Assembly: GCA_020850735.1 (NCBI GenBank)
Contig: JADZEE010000080.1
Span: forward strand, 1-64,000
DNA length: 64,000 nucleotides
DNA from: Gammaproteobacteria bacterium
Lineage (GTDB): Bacteria > Pseudomonadota > Gammaproteobacteria > JADZEE01
Reading direction: 5' to 3'
Part shown: one piece after another, positions 47,960 through 56,589 of the stretch
Layout: each line of letters starts with the position of its first letter
Numbering within the stretch: position 1 is the first letter of the stretch
Notes under the pieces: generated by a model
Database searches by the model: none
Told to the model about the DNA's origin: nothing
The model's input: the letters and a program-made list of their open reading frames with translations, nothing else
Position numbers and translations under genes: made by a program

Positions 47960-49330
47960 TCAGAGGTTGTAGACGTAGATTGCGACCACCATCAGCGGCC
48001 CGAACCAGCGCACGACAACGCGCCAGATCCGGTAGCGCAGGCCGTCACCGAGCCCCATCTGCGCCACGCTCACGCTGCGCGGTACGATCCAGCCGGCGAA
48101 CACGGCCACGATGAGTCCGCTCAGGGGCAGCAGCAGGGTCAGCGACAGGTACTCGCTGGCGGCAAAGATGGTCTTATCCGCGAATGCGCCGATGAATGCG
48201 AGCGGGTGGAAGTCGGCGAGCACGTTGAACGACAGTACCGAGCCGAAGCCGAGCAGCCATGCCGCGCCGCCCACACCGATCGTCGTCGTCCAGCGGTTGA
48301 TCCCCCAGCGCTCTTCGGCATAGGCCACGATCGGCTCCAGCGTGGCAATGAGCGAGGTCAGCGCCGCCATCGCCAGCAGGATGAAAAACGCCGCACCGAC
48401 GATCGAGCCGCCGGGCATCTGGCCGAAGGCGATGGGCAGGGTGACGAACACCAGGCCCGGTCCCTGCGCGGGCTTCAGATCGTAGGCGAACACGAAGGCG
48501 AATATCGCCAGACCCGCGAGCACCGCGACCGCGGTATCGGCGAGCACGATCAGCGCGGTAGTAGCCGGAATCGACGTATGGCGCGGCAGGTAGGCACCGT
48601 AGGTCATCATGGCGCCGGCACCGATGGTCACCGAAAAGAACGCCTGACTGGTCGCGAGCAGCACGGTCTCGGGTTTGAGGCGGGAGAAGTCGGGCATCAG
48701 CATGAACCGGGCACCCGCGACTGGATCGCCGACCACGAGCGCGTACGCGAGCAGGCCGATGACGAGCGCGAACAGCGTCGGCATCATCCACTTCGAGGCG
48801 ACTTCGATACCGCGGTGCAGGCCGTGGCCGACGATGAAAATGTTGGCGGCCATGAACACGGTGTGCCAGAGCGTCTGCCGCCACGGGTTGGCGAGCAGGC
48901 CGTCGTAGATCGCCGTCGTGCCCGCCTGGTCCAGACCGCGGAAGCGACCGATTGCGGCATCGAGCCCGAACTCGAGCGACCAGCCCGCGATGACGCTGTA
49001 AAAAGTCATCACCACGAACGAAATCCCCATCGCCAGCAGCCCGCCCAGGCCCCAGCGACGGCTGGCGCCGTTACTCACCGCGATATCACGCATGGTGTTG
49101 ATCGGGCTCTGGCCACCGTGCCGTCCGGTCATGATCTCGCCCGCCAGTATCGGCACGGCCACGAAGACCGCGCACGCCAGGTACAGCAACACGAACGCGC
49201 CGCCGCCGTTCTCGCCGGCGAGGTAGGGAAAACGCCAGATGTTGCCCAGGCCAATCGCGCTGCCGGCGGCCGCCAGCACGAACACGACGGTGGAGGACCA
49301 GTGCTCATGGGCGAACGGGCGGGCGCTCAT
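47960..49330 (-). CDS. Sodium-dependent amino-acid transporter (NSS family)
   Basis: This 456-residue membrane protein with about 11-12 helices begins SSTVVFVLAAAGSAIGLGNIWRFPYLAGENGGGAFVLLYLACAV, the SNF/LeuT signature. Later blocks ATSQAFFSVTIGAGAMMTYGAYL and AALTSLIATLEPIVAYAEERWGI (Na+ site residues) are present. It is coupled to the decarboxylase gene upstream by an ATGA overlap. NSS proteins import amino acids such as tryptophan, tyrosine or leucine, which fits the neighbouring decarboxylase. Confidence 0.93.
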   Translation of the reverse strand: MSARPFAHEHWSSTVVFVLAAAGSAIGLGNIWRFPYLAGENGGGAFVLLYLACAVFVAVPILAGEIMTGRHGGQSPINTMRDIAVSNGASRRWGLGGLLAMGISFVVMTFYSVIAGWSLEFGLDAAIGRFRGLDQAGTTAIYDGLLANPWRQTLWHTVFMAANIFIVGHGLHRGIEVASKWMMPTLFALVIGLLAYALVVGDPVAGARFMLMPDFSRLKPETVLLATSQAFFSVTIGAGAMMTYGAYLPRHTSIPATTALIVLADTAVAVLAGLAIFAFVFAYDLKPAQGPGLVFVTLPIAFGQMPGGSIVGAAFFILLAMAALTSLIATLEPIVAYAEERWGINRWTTTIGVGGAAWLLGFGSVLSFNVLADFHPLAFIGAFADKTIFAASEYLSLTLLLPLSGLIVAVFAGWIVPRSVSVAQMGLGDGLRYRIWRVVVRWFGPLMVVAIYVYNL

Positions 49331-50796
49331 CGACGCGTCTCCGCGCCAACGGTGGTGCCGGCGCTGGCCAGTGTGTCGAGGCGCGCGAAAGTCTGTTCGA
49401 GATCGCTCACGACGGTTTCGGGATGTATGGGACAGATGCGGATCACGCGTTTGCCGTGCACGACCGTGGTCGACAGGAAGGCGAAGCCGCTGCGCGTGAC
49501 CGCCTCGGCCAGGCGGCCGTTGAGGGCATCGAGCGCCGTTGCGTCGAGTCCCGCCTCGACACGACGGAAGGTGAGCACGCCGAGGGTGGCCGGGGTGACC
49601 ACTTCCCAGCCGGGCCGCCCGCGCAGCAGGCGCTCGGCTTCGCACGCCATGGCGAGGCCGTGCTCGACGGCGCGGCGAAAGGCGTCGGTCCCGAACACCT
49701 GCAGCGACAGCCACAGCTTGAAGGCGCGGAAACCGCGCGTCACCTGCAGGCCGAGGTCGCGGTAGTTGAGCTGTCCGGGTCCGGCGTCGGTGTCCTTGAG
49801 GTACTCCGGCAGCCGGTGGAAGGTTTCCCACAGCCAGGCCGGATCACGCACCAGCACGCAACCGCACTCGATCGGCTGGAACAGCCACTTGTGCGGGTCG
49901 AGCGCCACGGAATCGGCGCGCTCGATGCCCGTGAAGCGTTCCCGCACCCGGGGCGCGAGCAGGGCACCGCCACCGTAGGCGGCGTCGACGTGTAACCACA
50001 GACCCTCGCGCGCACACAGCGCGGCGATGTCGGCGAGCGGATCCACGGCACCGGTGTTGGTCGTGCCGGCGCTGCCGACGACCATGAACGGGCGCCGGCC
50101 CGCCGCCCGATCCGCGGCGATGGCGCCGGCGAGCGCGGGCAGGCTCATGCGCAGATCGGCATCCGGCTCGAGCCGGCGGACCTGCACGTCGGCGAAGCCG
50201 AGCACGAACGCCGCGCGTTCCACGCACGAGTGCGTCTGCGTGGTCACGTAAATGACCGCGCCTGCGGTCCGGTCCCCGAGCAGGCGGTGGCGCGCCACCG
50301 CCATGGCGGTGAGGTTCGCGACCGAGCCGCCGCTGACCAGCAGACCGCCGGCCCCGGCGCCGAGGCCGACCACCTCGCACAGCCAGCGCACGACGTCGCA
50401 TTCCACGGTGTAAGGCCCGAGATTGTGACGGGCGGTGCCGGCGAACACGTTCAGACCCGAGGCCAGCAGCTCGGCAATCGCGCTGACGTAGTTGGACGGT
50501 CCGGGGATGTAGGCGAAAAAGCGCGGATGGGTGAGCTGCATGATCGGCCCGAGCACGCGCTCGAGCGCCGAGTCGAGCGCCGCCATGGGCTCGCGGCCGG
50601 CGGCACCGATCGCCGGCAGTGGCTCGGCCAGCCCCGCACCCGGCTCGCTCCAGGCGACGACAGGTCCGTCATCGAGACGGGTGTAGTGCTCGACCAGGGC
50701 GTCCACGGCACGGTAGCCGAGCGCGCGCATGGTTTCGGGACTGAGTGCGAGCAGGCCCGGACGCTCGCCGGTGCCGGCCTCGTCACGAAAAGCCAT
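49327..50796 (-). CDS. PLP-dependent decarboxylase, aromatic-amino-acid type
   Basis: This 489-residue group II decarboxylase has the PLP lysine in DSVALDPHKWLFQPIECGCVLVRD, and AYIPGPSNYVSAIAELLASGLNVF and WLHVDAAYGGGALLAPRVR are the family blocks. Similar proteins decarboxylate tryptophan, phenylalanine, tyrosine or DOPA, but glutamate- and diaminobutyrate-acting relatives exist. It is first in a minus-strand operon with the NSS transporter and dehydratase-like genes. The divergent TonB receptor begins 282 bases away. Confidence 0.87.
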   Translation of the reverse strand: MAFRDEAGTGERPGLLALSPETMRALGYRAVDALVEHYTRLDDGPVVAWSEPGAGLAEPLPAIGAAGREPMAALDSALERVLGPIMQLTHPRFFAYIPGPSNYVSAIAELLASGLNVFAGTARHNLGPYTVECDVVRWLCEVVGLGAGAGGLLVSGGSVANLTAMAVARHRLLGDRTAGAVIYVTTQTHSCVERAAFVLGFADVQVRRLEPDADLRMSLPALAGAIAADRAAGRRPFMVVGSAGTTNTGAVDPLADIAALCAREGLWLHVDAAYGGGALLAPRVRERFTGIERADSVALDPHKWLFQPIECGCVLVRDPAWLWETFHRLPEYLKDTDAGPGQLNYRDLGLQVTRGFRAFKLWLSLQVFGTDAFRRAVEHGLAMACEAERLLRGRPGWEVVTPATLGVLTFRRVEAGLDATALDALNGRLAEAVTRSGFAFLSTTVVHGKRVIRICPIHPETVVSDLEQTFARLDTLASAGTTVGAETRR

Positions 50797-50872
50797 TCAT
50801 CGTTCCCCGTCGTAACTGTCCGTGGCAGGGCGAAAGTGTCGGCGCCGCGCGCGCGCAAGGCCAGCGCTTTAG

Positions 50873-50893
50873 CCCGATGACCCTAACATCGGG
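50873..50893. promoter_or_regulatory. Perfect 7-bp inverted repeat, candidate operator
   Basis: CCCGATG (50873-50879) and CATCGGG (50887-50893) flank a 7-base centre ACCCTAA. It lies 77 bases upstream of the decarboxylase start and 186 bases before the TonB-receptor start, in the shared upstream region. No regulator gene is adjacent. The promoter elements of the two genes could not be fixed. This is a candidate site only. Confidence 0.4.
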
Positions 50894-51078
50894 GTGTCGA
50901 TCCGCGGGCCGGCGCTCTAGCATCTGTTGTCAATTGAGCGCGGTGCGTCGCGATTGTGCACCATGCCGCTGCCGGCGAGTCCCGGCACGGTGCGACGATC
51001 GGTTCATTGTTGCAATAGCACCACATTGCGCTGCTGGCACGGCGCCCGGGGCGTGCGAACCGTACGAGGGGAGTAACG

Positions 51079-53442
51079 ATGACACAGCACATGCGAATGG
51101 TTCCCTGGCTGGCAATTGCGGCCCTGGGCTGGACCGGTCTCGGCTGGGCAGCCGTGCTCGAGGAGGTCGTGGTCACCGCGACCAAGCGCGGCGAGACGGA
51201 CGTGCAGTCGCTCGCCGAATCGGTCTACGCCATCAGCGGCGGCGACCTCGCCTCCAAGCGCCAGATCAACTTCGAGGACTTCGCGCCGAGCGTGCCGGGC
51301 CTGCAGTTCCAGGATCTCGGTCCGGGCGACAAGGAGTACATCATCCGCGGCATCAACGGCAACGGCCCCTCGGTCGTCGGTGCCTACTTCGACGAGTACG
51401 TCATCACCGCCCGCGACGAGCAGGACGGCGGTGGCAAGAACGCACCGCTCAAGCTCGTCGATCTGGAACGGGTCGAAGTGTTGAACGGGCCGCAGGGCAC
51501 GCTCTACGGCGCCAGCTCCATGGCCGGCAACATCCGCTTCATCACGCGCAAGCCCGACACCAGCGCCTTCGACGCGAGCGGCGATTTCGATTTCTCCGAT
51601 ACCAAGGAGGGTGGGCAGAACTACCTCGTCAGCGGTGTGCTCAACGTACCGGTGATCAAGGACGTTCTCGGCGTGCGCGTGGTTGGCTACTACGAGAATC
51701 AGGATGGCTGGATCGATCAGCCGCGGCGCGAGCAGACCCTGCTCGGCGCGACGAGCTTCGAGCACTTCGACGAAGGCATCAACGCGGTGGAGACCACGGG
51801 CGGGCGCATCAGCCTGCGCTGGACGCCGAACGACGCGCTCACGGTGGATGCGCTGTACCTCAACCAGCAACTCGACGCCGACGGCGCGTCGCGCTTCACG
51901 GGCAAGGGCAGCCCGGCCTGGCCGGCGCAATCGCCGGCGATAGCCGCGCTGGGTGCGCCGTTCGCACCGCTGCCGGGCGTCCCGGCGCTGACGCCCGCTT
52001 CGGATTTCATCAACACTGACATCACCGCCAGCCCGCGCGAGGACGACATTGAGCTGTTCGGTGGCACGATCAATTACGCCGTGCCGTTCGGCACCTTCTC
52101 GCTGGCGGCCTCGCAGTTCAACCACGACATCGAGCTCACTTTCGACAGCACGCCGATCCTGCTGTTCTTCGGCGTGCCGATCCCCGGGATCACGGTGCAG
52201 CCGCAGTCCTATGAGACGACCATGGTCGAGCTGCGCTTCGCTTCGGCCTTCGAGGGCCCCGTCAATTTCGTGAGCGGCCTGTACTACCAGAAAGACGAGA
52301 ACGACTTCGACGTGCACGTCAGCACGACCGACGGATTCGGTAATGCGGTGCCCTGGGATCCCCTGAACGCCAATGACGCGCTGGTGTCGACCGGCACCGC
52401 GTTCTTCGGTCGCTTCCGCAAGGACGAGATCGAGCAGGGCGCCCTGTTCGGCGAAGTCACCTGGGACTTCATGGAACGCTGGCAGTTGCTGGCCGGCTTT
52501 CGCCGGTTCGGGTCGAGCCTGGAATCGCGCCAGGCGACCACCCACGCGTTCGCGCCGTCGGGTCCGAGCCCGGCTGCCGGCGTCGTCGTCGGCACCACCG
52601 TCAACGGCACCGCGATCGGCCTGCTCGAACAGAGCGACGATACGATTCGTCCCAAGGCCAGTCTGTCGTTCCAGTGGACCGAGGAAGTCCTGTTCTACGC
52701 GCTGTATTCCGAGGGTTTCCGCACCGGTGGCGTGAACAACGGCAATCAGCCGTTCGCGCCCGGCATACCGGCAACCTACGCGTCGGACGAGCTGCAGAAC
52801 GTCGAGTTCGGAATCAAATCCCGCTGGCTCGAACGCCGCCTGCAGGCCAACGCCACGGTATTCTTCATCGACTGGGACAACATCCAGGTCGAGCCCCGCG
52901 ATCCCGCCGGCAACATCCCGTTCACCACCAACGGCGGCGCCGCCGAGGTCAACGGTCTGGAGTGGTCGATCGAGGCGCTGCTCACCGACGAGCTCACCCT
53001 CGCCTTCAGTGGTACCCACTTTTTCGATCACGAGCTGACCGAGACCCAGCCGGTGTTGCCGGGCGCCTCGCCGTTCGTGATCGTCGGCCGCGAGGGCGAC
53101 GAGATCCCCAACACCCCGGATACGCAACTGTACGCGTCGTTGCGCTGGGATACCCTGGTCTGGACTCGTGCCGCCTCGTTCCTGGTCGATCTGAACTACC
53201 GCGGCAAGACCAACACGGAGTTCGTGCCGACCAGCCCGTTCAACATCGAGCTCGACTCCTATACGGTGGTCAACCTGTTCGCCAACGTCCAGATCGACCA
53301 GCACTTCAGCGTCGGTCTGTATGCCAAGAACGTCACCGACGAGCTCGCCGTCTACGACGGCATCGGCACCTTCCAGGATCCCCAGGCCATCGTTGCCAAC
53401 CGGCCGCGCACGCTGGGCTTCAACGTCCGCTGGCAGTACTGA
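51079..53442 (+). CDS. TonB-dependent outer-membrane receptor
   Basis: This 787-residue receptor has a signal peptide (MVPWLAIAALGWTGLGWA) ahead of VLEEVVVTATKRGE, the TonB-box region. The plug domain contains DKEYIIRGINGNGPSVVGAYFDEYV and LERVEVLNGPQGTLYGASSMAGNIRFITRKP. The 22-stranded barrel ends in RTLGFNVRWQY with a C-terminal aromatic residue. The ligand cannot be read from the sequence. Receptors of this type take up iron chelates, vitamins, nickel, glycans or hydrophobic compounds. Its place beside amino-acid-related enzymes is suggestive only. A GGGGAG site lies eight bases before the ATG. Confidence 0.93.
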   Translation: MTQHMRMVPWLAIAALGWTGLGWAAVLEEVVVTATKRGETDVQSLAESVYAISGGDLASKRQINFEDFAPSVPGLQFQDLGPGDKEYIIRGINGNGPSVVGAYFDEYVITARDEQDGGGKNAPLKLVDLERVEVLNGPQGTLYGASSMAGNIRFITRKPDTSAFDASGDFDFSDTKEGGQNYLVSGVLNVPVIKDVLGVRVVGYYENQDGWIDQPRREQTLLGATSFEHFDEGINAVETTGGRISLRWTPNDALTVDALYLNQQLDADGASRFTGKGSPAWPAQSPAIAALGAPFAPLPGVPALTPASDFINTDITASPREDDIELFGGTINYAVPFGTFSLAASQFNHDIELTFDSTPILLFFGVPIPGITVQPQSYETTMVELRFASAFEGPVNFVSGLYYQKDENDFDVHVSTTDGFGNAVPWDPLNANDALVSTGTAFFGRFRKDEIEQGALFGEVTWDFMERWQLLAGFRRFGSSLESRQATTHAFAPSGPSPAAGVVVGTTVNGTAIGLLEQSDDTIRPKASLSFQWTEEVLFYALYSEGFRTGGVNNGNQPFAPGIPATYASDELQNVEFGIKSRWLERRLQANATVFFIDWDNIQVEPRDPAGNIPFTTNGGAAEVNGLEWSIEALLTDELTLAFSGTHFFDHELTETQPVLPGASPFVIVGREGDEIPNTPDTQLYASLRWDTLVWTRAASFLVDLNYRGKTNTEFVPTSPFNIELDSYTVVNLFANVQIDQHFSVGLYAKNVTDELAVYDGIGTFQDPQAIVANRPRTLGFNVRWQY

Positions 53443-53458
53443 GGCGGGTCCACCCGAA

Positions 53459-53569
53459 ACCGGGGTCAGAGTCGGTTTTTTGCGCGCGGTCTCAGCGCGC
53501 AAGCGGCTGATTATCCGTGAGCAATCCGAGTCTGCCCCGGGGTAGTGAAAAAAACCGACTCTGACCCCG
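53459..53569. repeat. Dispersed palindrome, copy 3, with inner hairpin
   Basis: CGGGGTCAGAGTCGG followed by six T (53461-53481) pairs perfectly over 21 bases with the six A plus CCGACTCTGACCCCG of 53549-53569. Inside are a second perfect hairpin, TTGCGCGC/GCGCGCAA (53480-53487, 53495-53502), and a partial third copy of the core, CGAGTCTGCCCC, near 53527. Nested or repeated insertion could explain the extra core. It fills the gap between the convergent TonB-receptor and aminotransferase genes. The strong stem and T-run suggest terminator activity. Confidence 0.82.
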
Positions 53570-53571
53570 AT

Positions 53572-54732
53572 TCACACGCGGGGCAGCAGCCCGGGGTGGG
53601 CGTCGAGGGCCTCGAACAGCCGGTCGAGATCGGACTCGTCGTTGTAGAAATGCGGTGAGACCCGCAGGTTGCCGTCGCGCTCGGAAACGATGACGTCGCG
53701 TGCGGCGAGGTGCTCCACCAGCGCCGGTGCATCGTGCGCGCGGATGGCCATCATCGCGCCATGCTGCGAGGGCAGCTCCGGCGTCACGAGTTGCAGAGCG
53801 CGTTCGCTCGCACGGGCTGCGATGCCGGCGGTGAGCGTCGAGATCTGCGCGCTGATGGCGCCGAGACCGACGCCGAGGATCTGTTCCAGTCCGGCGCGCG
53901 CCGCGTGCAGCCCGCACACGTTCGGTGTTCCCGCCTCGAAGCGTCGCGCCGTCGCCGCCTGCCGCAGGTGACGATGGTCCATCGCGCCGATGTCCTGCTG
54001 TGCGAACCAGCCGCCGGCGGTCGGCCGCCACGGCAAGGCGCGGCTCGCCCGCACGTACATGAAGCCGACCCCGGCCGTGCCGATCAGGTACTTCAGGCAA
54101 CCGCCCACGAGAAAGTCCACGCCGAGCGCGTGGACGTCGATCGGCATCGTGCCCACGGCCTGGTAGGCGTCCAGCACGACGCGCGCGCCGCGCGCGTGTG
54201 CCATCTGTATGATCGGCGCCGGGTCCAGGCGCACACCGTTGCGATAACACACGAGCGGGATGGACACGAGCAGGGTACGTTCGTCGATGAGCGCATCGAA
54301 GCGCTCCAGTGGCAGCGCGATGCCCGAATCGTCGGCATCGACACGCACGATGCGCCTCCCGCAAGCGGACTGCGCCAGCCAGATGTGGGCGGTGGTGGGA
54401 AAGTCGAAATCCGTCACGACGATCGTGTCGCGGCCACCGTCGCGGGGCAGGGCCGAGGCGAGGCTGTTCAGGGATTCGCTGACCGACGTCGAGACGGACA
54501 CATCCTCGCTTGCGCAACCGAGCAACGCGGCGAGCCGGCCGCGGACGTTCTCGAGTTCACCGACCCACAGGTCCCAGCGCGCACCATCCGTCAGGCGTGT
54601 TTCCAGGTAGCCCTCGACAGCCGACTTGACGCTGCGGCTGAGCGCCCCGTACGAGCAGCTGTTCAGATACGCTTTGCGGGCGAGCAACGGAAATTCGCCG
54701 CGCAGGCCCGCGGGGATACCGCTCATCGTCAA
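53572..54732 (-). CDS. Class V aminotransferase-fold PLP enzyme
   Basis: The 386-residue protein has the PLP lysine in VDFLVGGCLKYLIGTAGVGFMYV, the cofactor Asp in RVVLDAYQAVGTMPIDVHALG, and VSTSVSESLNSLASALPRDGGRDTIVVTDFDFPTTA. Its end LRVSPHFYNDESDLDRLFEAL resembles the enzyme at 45751, so the two may be distant paralogues. The reaction is unknown; kynureninase-, epimerase- and desulfurase-type activities are all possible. Its stop lies three bases from palindrome copy 3. Confidence 0.85.
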   Translation of the reverse strand: MTMSGIPAGLRGEFPLLARKAYLNSCSYGALSRSVKSAVEGYLETRLTDGARWDLWVGELENVRGRLAALLGCASEDVSVSTSVSESLNSLASALPRDGGRDTIVVTDFDFPTTAHIWLAQSACGRRIVRVDADDSGIALPLERFDALIDERTLLVSIPLVCYRNGVRLDPAPIIQMAHARGARVVLDAYQAVGTMPIDVHALGVDFLVGGCLKYLIGTAGVGFMYVRASRALPWRPTAGGWFAQQDIGAMDHRHLRQAATARRFEAGTPNVCGLHAARAGLEQILGVGLGAISAQISTLTAGIAARASERALQLVTPELPSQHGAMMAIRAHDAPALVEHLAARDVIVSERDGNLRVSPHFYNDESDLDRLFEALDAHPGLLPRV

Positions 54733-55198
54733 CGTGCCCCCTGGCTGGTGCCGTCAGTAGTGGAACACCGGTCTGCCGAGCCCTGCGCGCGCCGCGGTAG
54801 CCGAAGTGGCGGCGCTGGGCCACCGCCCCGGCGAGCCATCGCCTGCGTCGGGCGCTGTCCGCTCGGCCGCCCGCACCTTCCTGCGGCGGCACTGTGAGCG
54901 AGCGCGGCGTTCCGTACTATATAGAGCGCCGTTCACGGGGTGCAGCGCCCGATTAGGGCCACGACCCTAGCGCGGCGATTCACCGGCGATGGTCGTGCTG
55001 ATCCGGTGACGCAGGTGCGCCCCGGCCGGGTTCGACCCCAATGCGCCGGCGCCGCTCGTGCATGGGCCATCGCCGTCGGTGCGGCATCGCCGGCACCGTA
55101 GCGACCCCCGCCGTGGCCGTGTCCCGCGGCACGGGCACTTCACACGCCTGTGCCGATTAGAATAGGGCCACGGCACGAGCATCGGTAAAGTCCCCGGC
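54733..55198. other. 466-bp divergent upstream region
   Basis: This space lies between the class V enzyme gene (minus) and the TetR gene (plus). I see a CTATATAG dyad at 54917-54924, a rare AT-rich spot that may belong to a -10 element. There is also an inverted repeat TAGGG-CCACGA-CCCTA at 54954-54969, and a related string ATTAGAATAGGGCCACG about 30-45 bases before the TetR ATG. One or both might be TetR operators. No gene is supported here. Confidence 0.4.
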
Positions 55199-55864
55199 AT
55201 GGGTACGCGAGAAACACAGAATCGCATCCTCGACGCGGCCCTGCTGTTGTTCAACGCGCATGGCACCGCGGCCGTGTCCACCAATCGCATCGCCGAGCAC
55301 TGCGGCATCAGCAAGGGCAATCTGCATTACCATTTCCGCAACAAGCAGGAAATCATCCAGTCGTTGTTCCGCCGCATGGTCGCCGAGATGGACGCCGGCT
55401 GGTACCGCGACCACCTCGTTCCCACGCTCGAGCACATGGCCGAGATGCACGTGCGCCAGCTCCAGCTCATCCTCGCGTATCGGTTTTTCTACCGCGAGCT
55501 CGCCGATCTGCTGCGCCAGGATCCCTTGCTGCGACGGCGCTTCGCCGAGAATCGCGACCGGCGGCTGCGGGAGATCGAACGGTTTTTCCGATCCCTCGCC
55601 GAGCACGGCCTCATGCGTATCCCGGACGACGAGCACCGCTTGCGCTCGATCGTCGACGCCACCTGGATCATCTCCGACAACTGGATCAACTACCTCGAAT
55701 TCCACGACCGCGAAGTCACGATCGACGCCATCCTGGAGGGTTACTACGAGGTTCTCGAGGTGCTGCGCCCCTACCTGTGCGCGGATCCGCAGCAGATCAC
55801 GCAGGAATCCTATCGTACCATCGAGCGCATGGCGCAGCGGGCCTCGACCGATCCGGATCGCTGA
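55199..55864 (+). CDS. TetR-family transcription regulator
   Basis: The 221-residue protein's N-terminal helix-turn-helix (RILDAALLLFNAHGTAAVSTNRIAEHCGISKGNLHYHFRNKQEIIQSLF) is the standard TetR DNA-binding fold. The C-terminal helical domain (VRQLQLILAYRFFYRELADLLRQDPLLRRRFAENRDRRLREI) probably binds the ligand. The target is unknown: it lies 27 bases before the end of a gap leading to the lipoprotein gene, and divergent from the class V enzyme gene, which may be a target. Confidence 0.92.
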   Translation: MGTRETQNRILDAALLLFNAHGTAAVSTNRIAEHCGISKGNLHYHFRNKQEIIQSLFRRMVAEMDAGWYRDHLVPTLEHMAEMHVRQLQLILAYRFFYRELADLLRQDPLLRRRFAENRDRRLREIERFFRSLAEHGLMRIPDDEHRLRSIVDATWIISDNWINYLEFHDREVTIDAILEGYYEVLEVLRPYLCADPQQITQESYRTIERMAQRASTDPDR

Positions 55865-55932
55865 TGCCGCGCACTTGACTCGGCCGCGCCGTGAGCGATG
55901 ATGATCGTCAACAGCCGCCGGGAGAAAACACC

Positions 55933-56532
55933 GTGAACCAATGCCGTTCCGCCCGCCACCGCCGTGTGCGCACCGCGCTGCTGCTCGCCGCAGCGTTGCT
56001 CGGCGCCTGCGCGCTCAGCCCGCAGACGGTGACCGTGCAGCCGCAGCTCGAAACCCGCCCCCAGGCGATCGGTCGCGGCCGCGCGCTCGCCCTCATGGTG
56101 CGCGACGCCCGACCCGCGGAAGCCTTCGGCACCCGCGGCGGGATCTACGACGAAACCTCCTTCGTCGCCCCCGAGGGAGACATCACCCGGCCCGTGCGCG
56201 CGGCGCTGGCCGGCCGGCTGAGCGAGGCGGGCTTCGTCGTGCAGCCGCCCGGACAGGCCGGTGACATCGGCATGGAGGTGATCATTCGCAACATCGACTA
56301 CAGCGCCAGCGGTAAGCCGACGGTGCGTGAGGTCGAGACGCGGGCGGTGCTCGACGTCGTCGTCACCGATGCCGACCGCACGTACCGCGGTCAGTCCAAG
56401 GTGAGCGAATCCCGTGAGGTGCTCAAGGCACCGAGTCCCGAAGCCAACGAGAAGTATCTGAACGCCGTGCTCTCGCGCGCCCTGGACCGTGTGCTCGCCC
56501 ACCCGGACTTCAACAAGTTCCTGAACGAGTGA
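55933..56532 (+). CDS. YajG-like outer-membrane lipoprotein
   Basis: The protein has 199 residues from the GTG at 55933, preceded by GGGAG. An in-frame GTG at 55891 would put 14 hydrophilic residues before the signal and is less likely. The signal TALLLAAALLGAC ends in a lipobox, with Cys lipidated. The mature part (TVTVQPQLETRPQAIGRGRALALMVRDARP ... VLDVVVTDADRTYRGQSKV) follows the YajG pattern. The function of YajG proteins is not established. Confidence 0.85.
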   Translation: MNQCRSARHRRVRTALLLAAALLGACALSPQTVTVQPQLETRPQAIGRGRALALMVRDARPAEAFGTRGGIYDETSFVAPEGDITRPVRAALAGRLSEAGFVVQPPGQAGDIGMEVIIRNIDYSASGKPTVREVETRAVLDVVVTDADRTYRGQSKVSESREVLKAPSPEANEKYLNAVLSRALDRVLAHPDFNKFLNE

Positions 56533-56589
56533 GGCGCGGCAACTAGCGTCACGGTCTCGCTGCCGGGTCGGGGCGACGGCGACTCCGGG

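Noticed and set aside
47960-49831. A 623-codon minus-strand frame extending the NSS transporter upstream
   Set aside because: The extra part is antisense-frame Arg/Pro-rich sequence inside the decarboxylase gene; the ATG at 49330 fits the family start and overlaps the decarboxylase stop.
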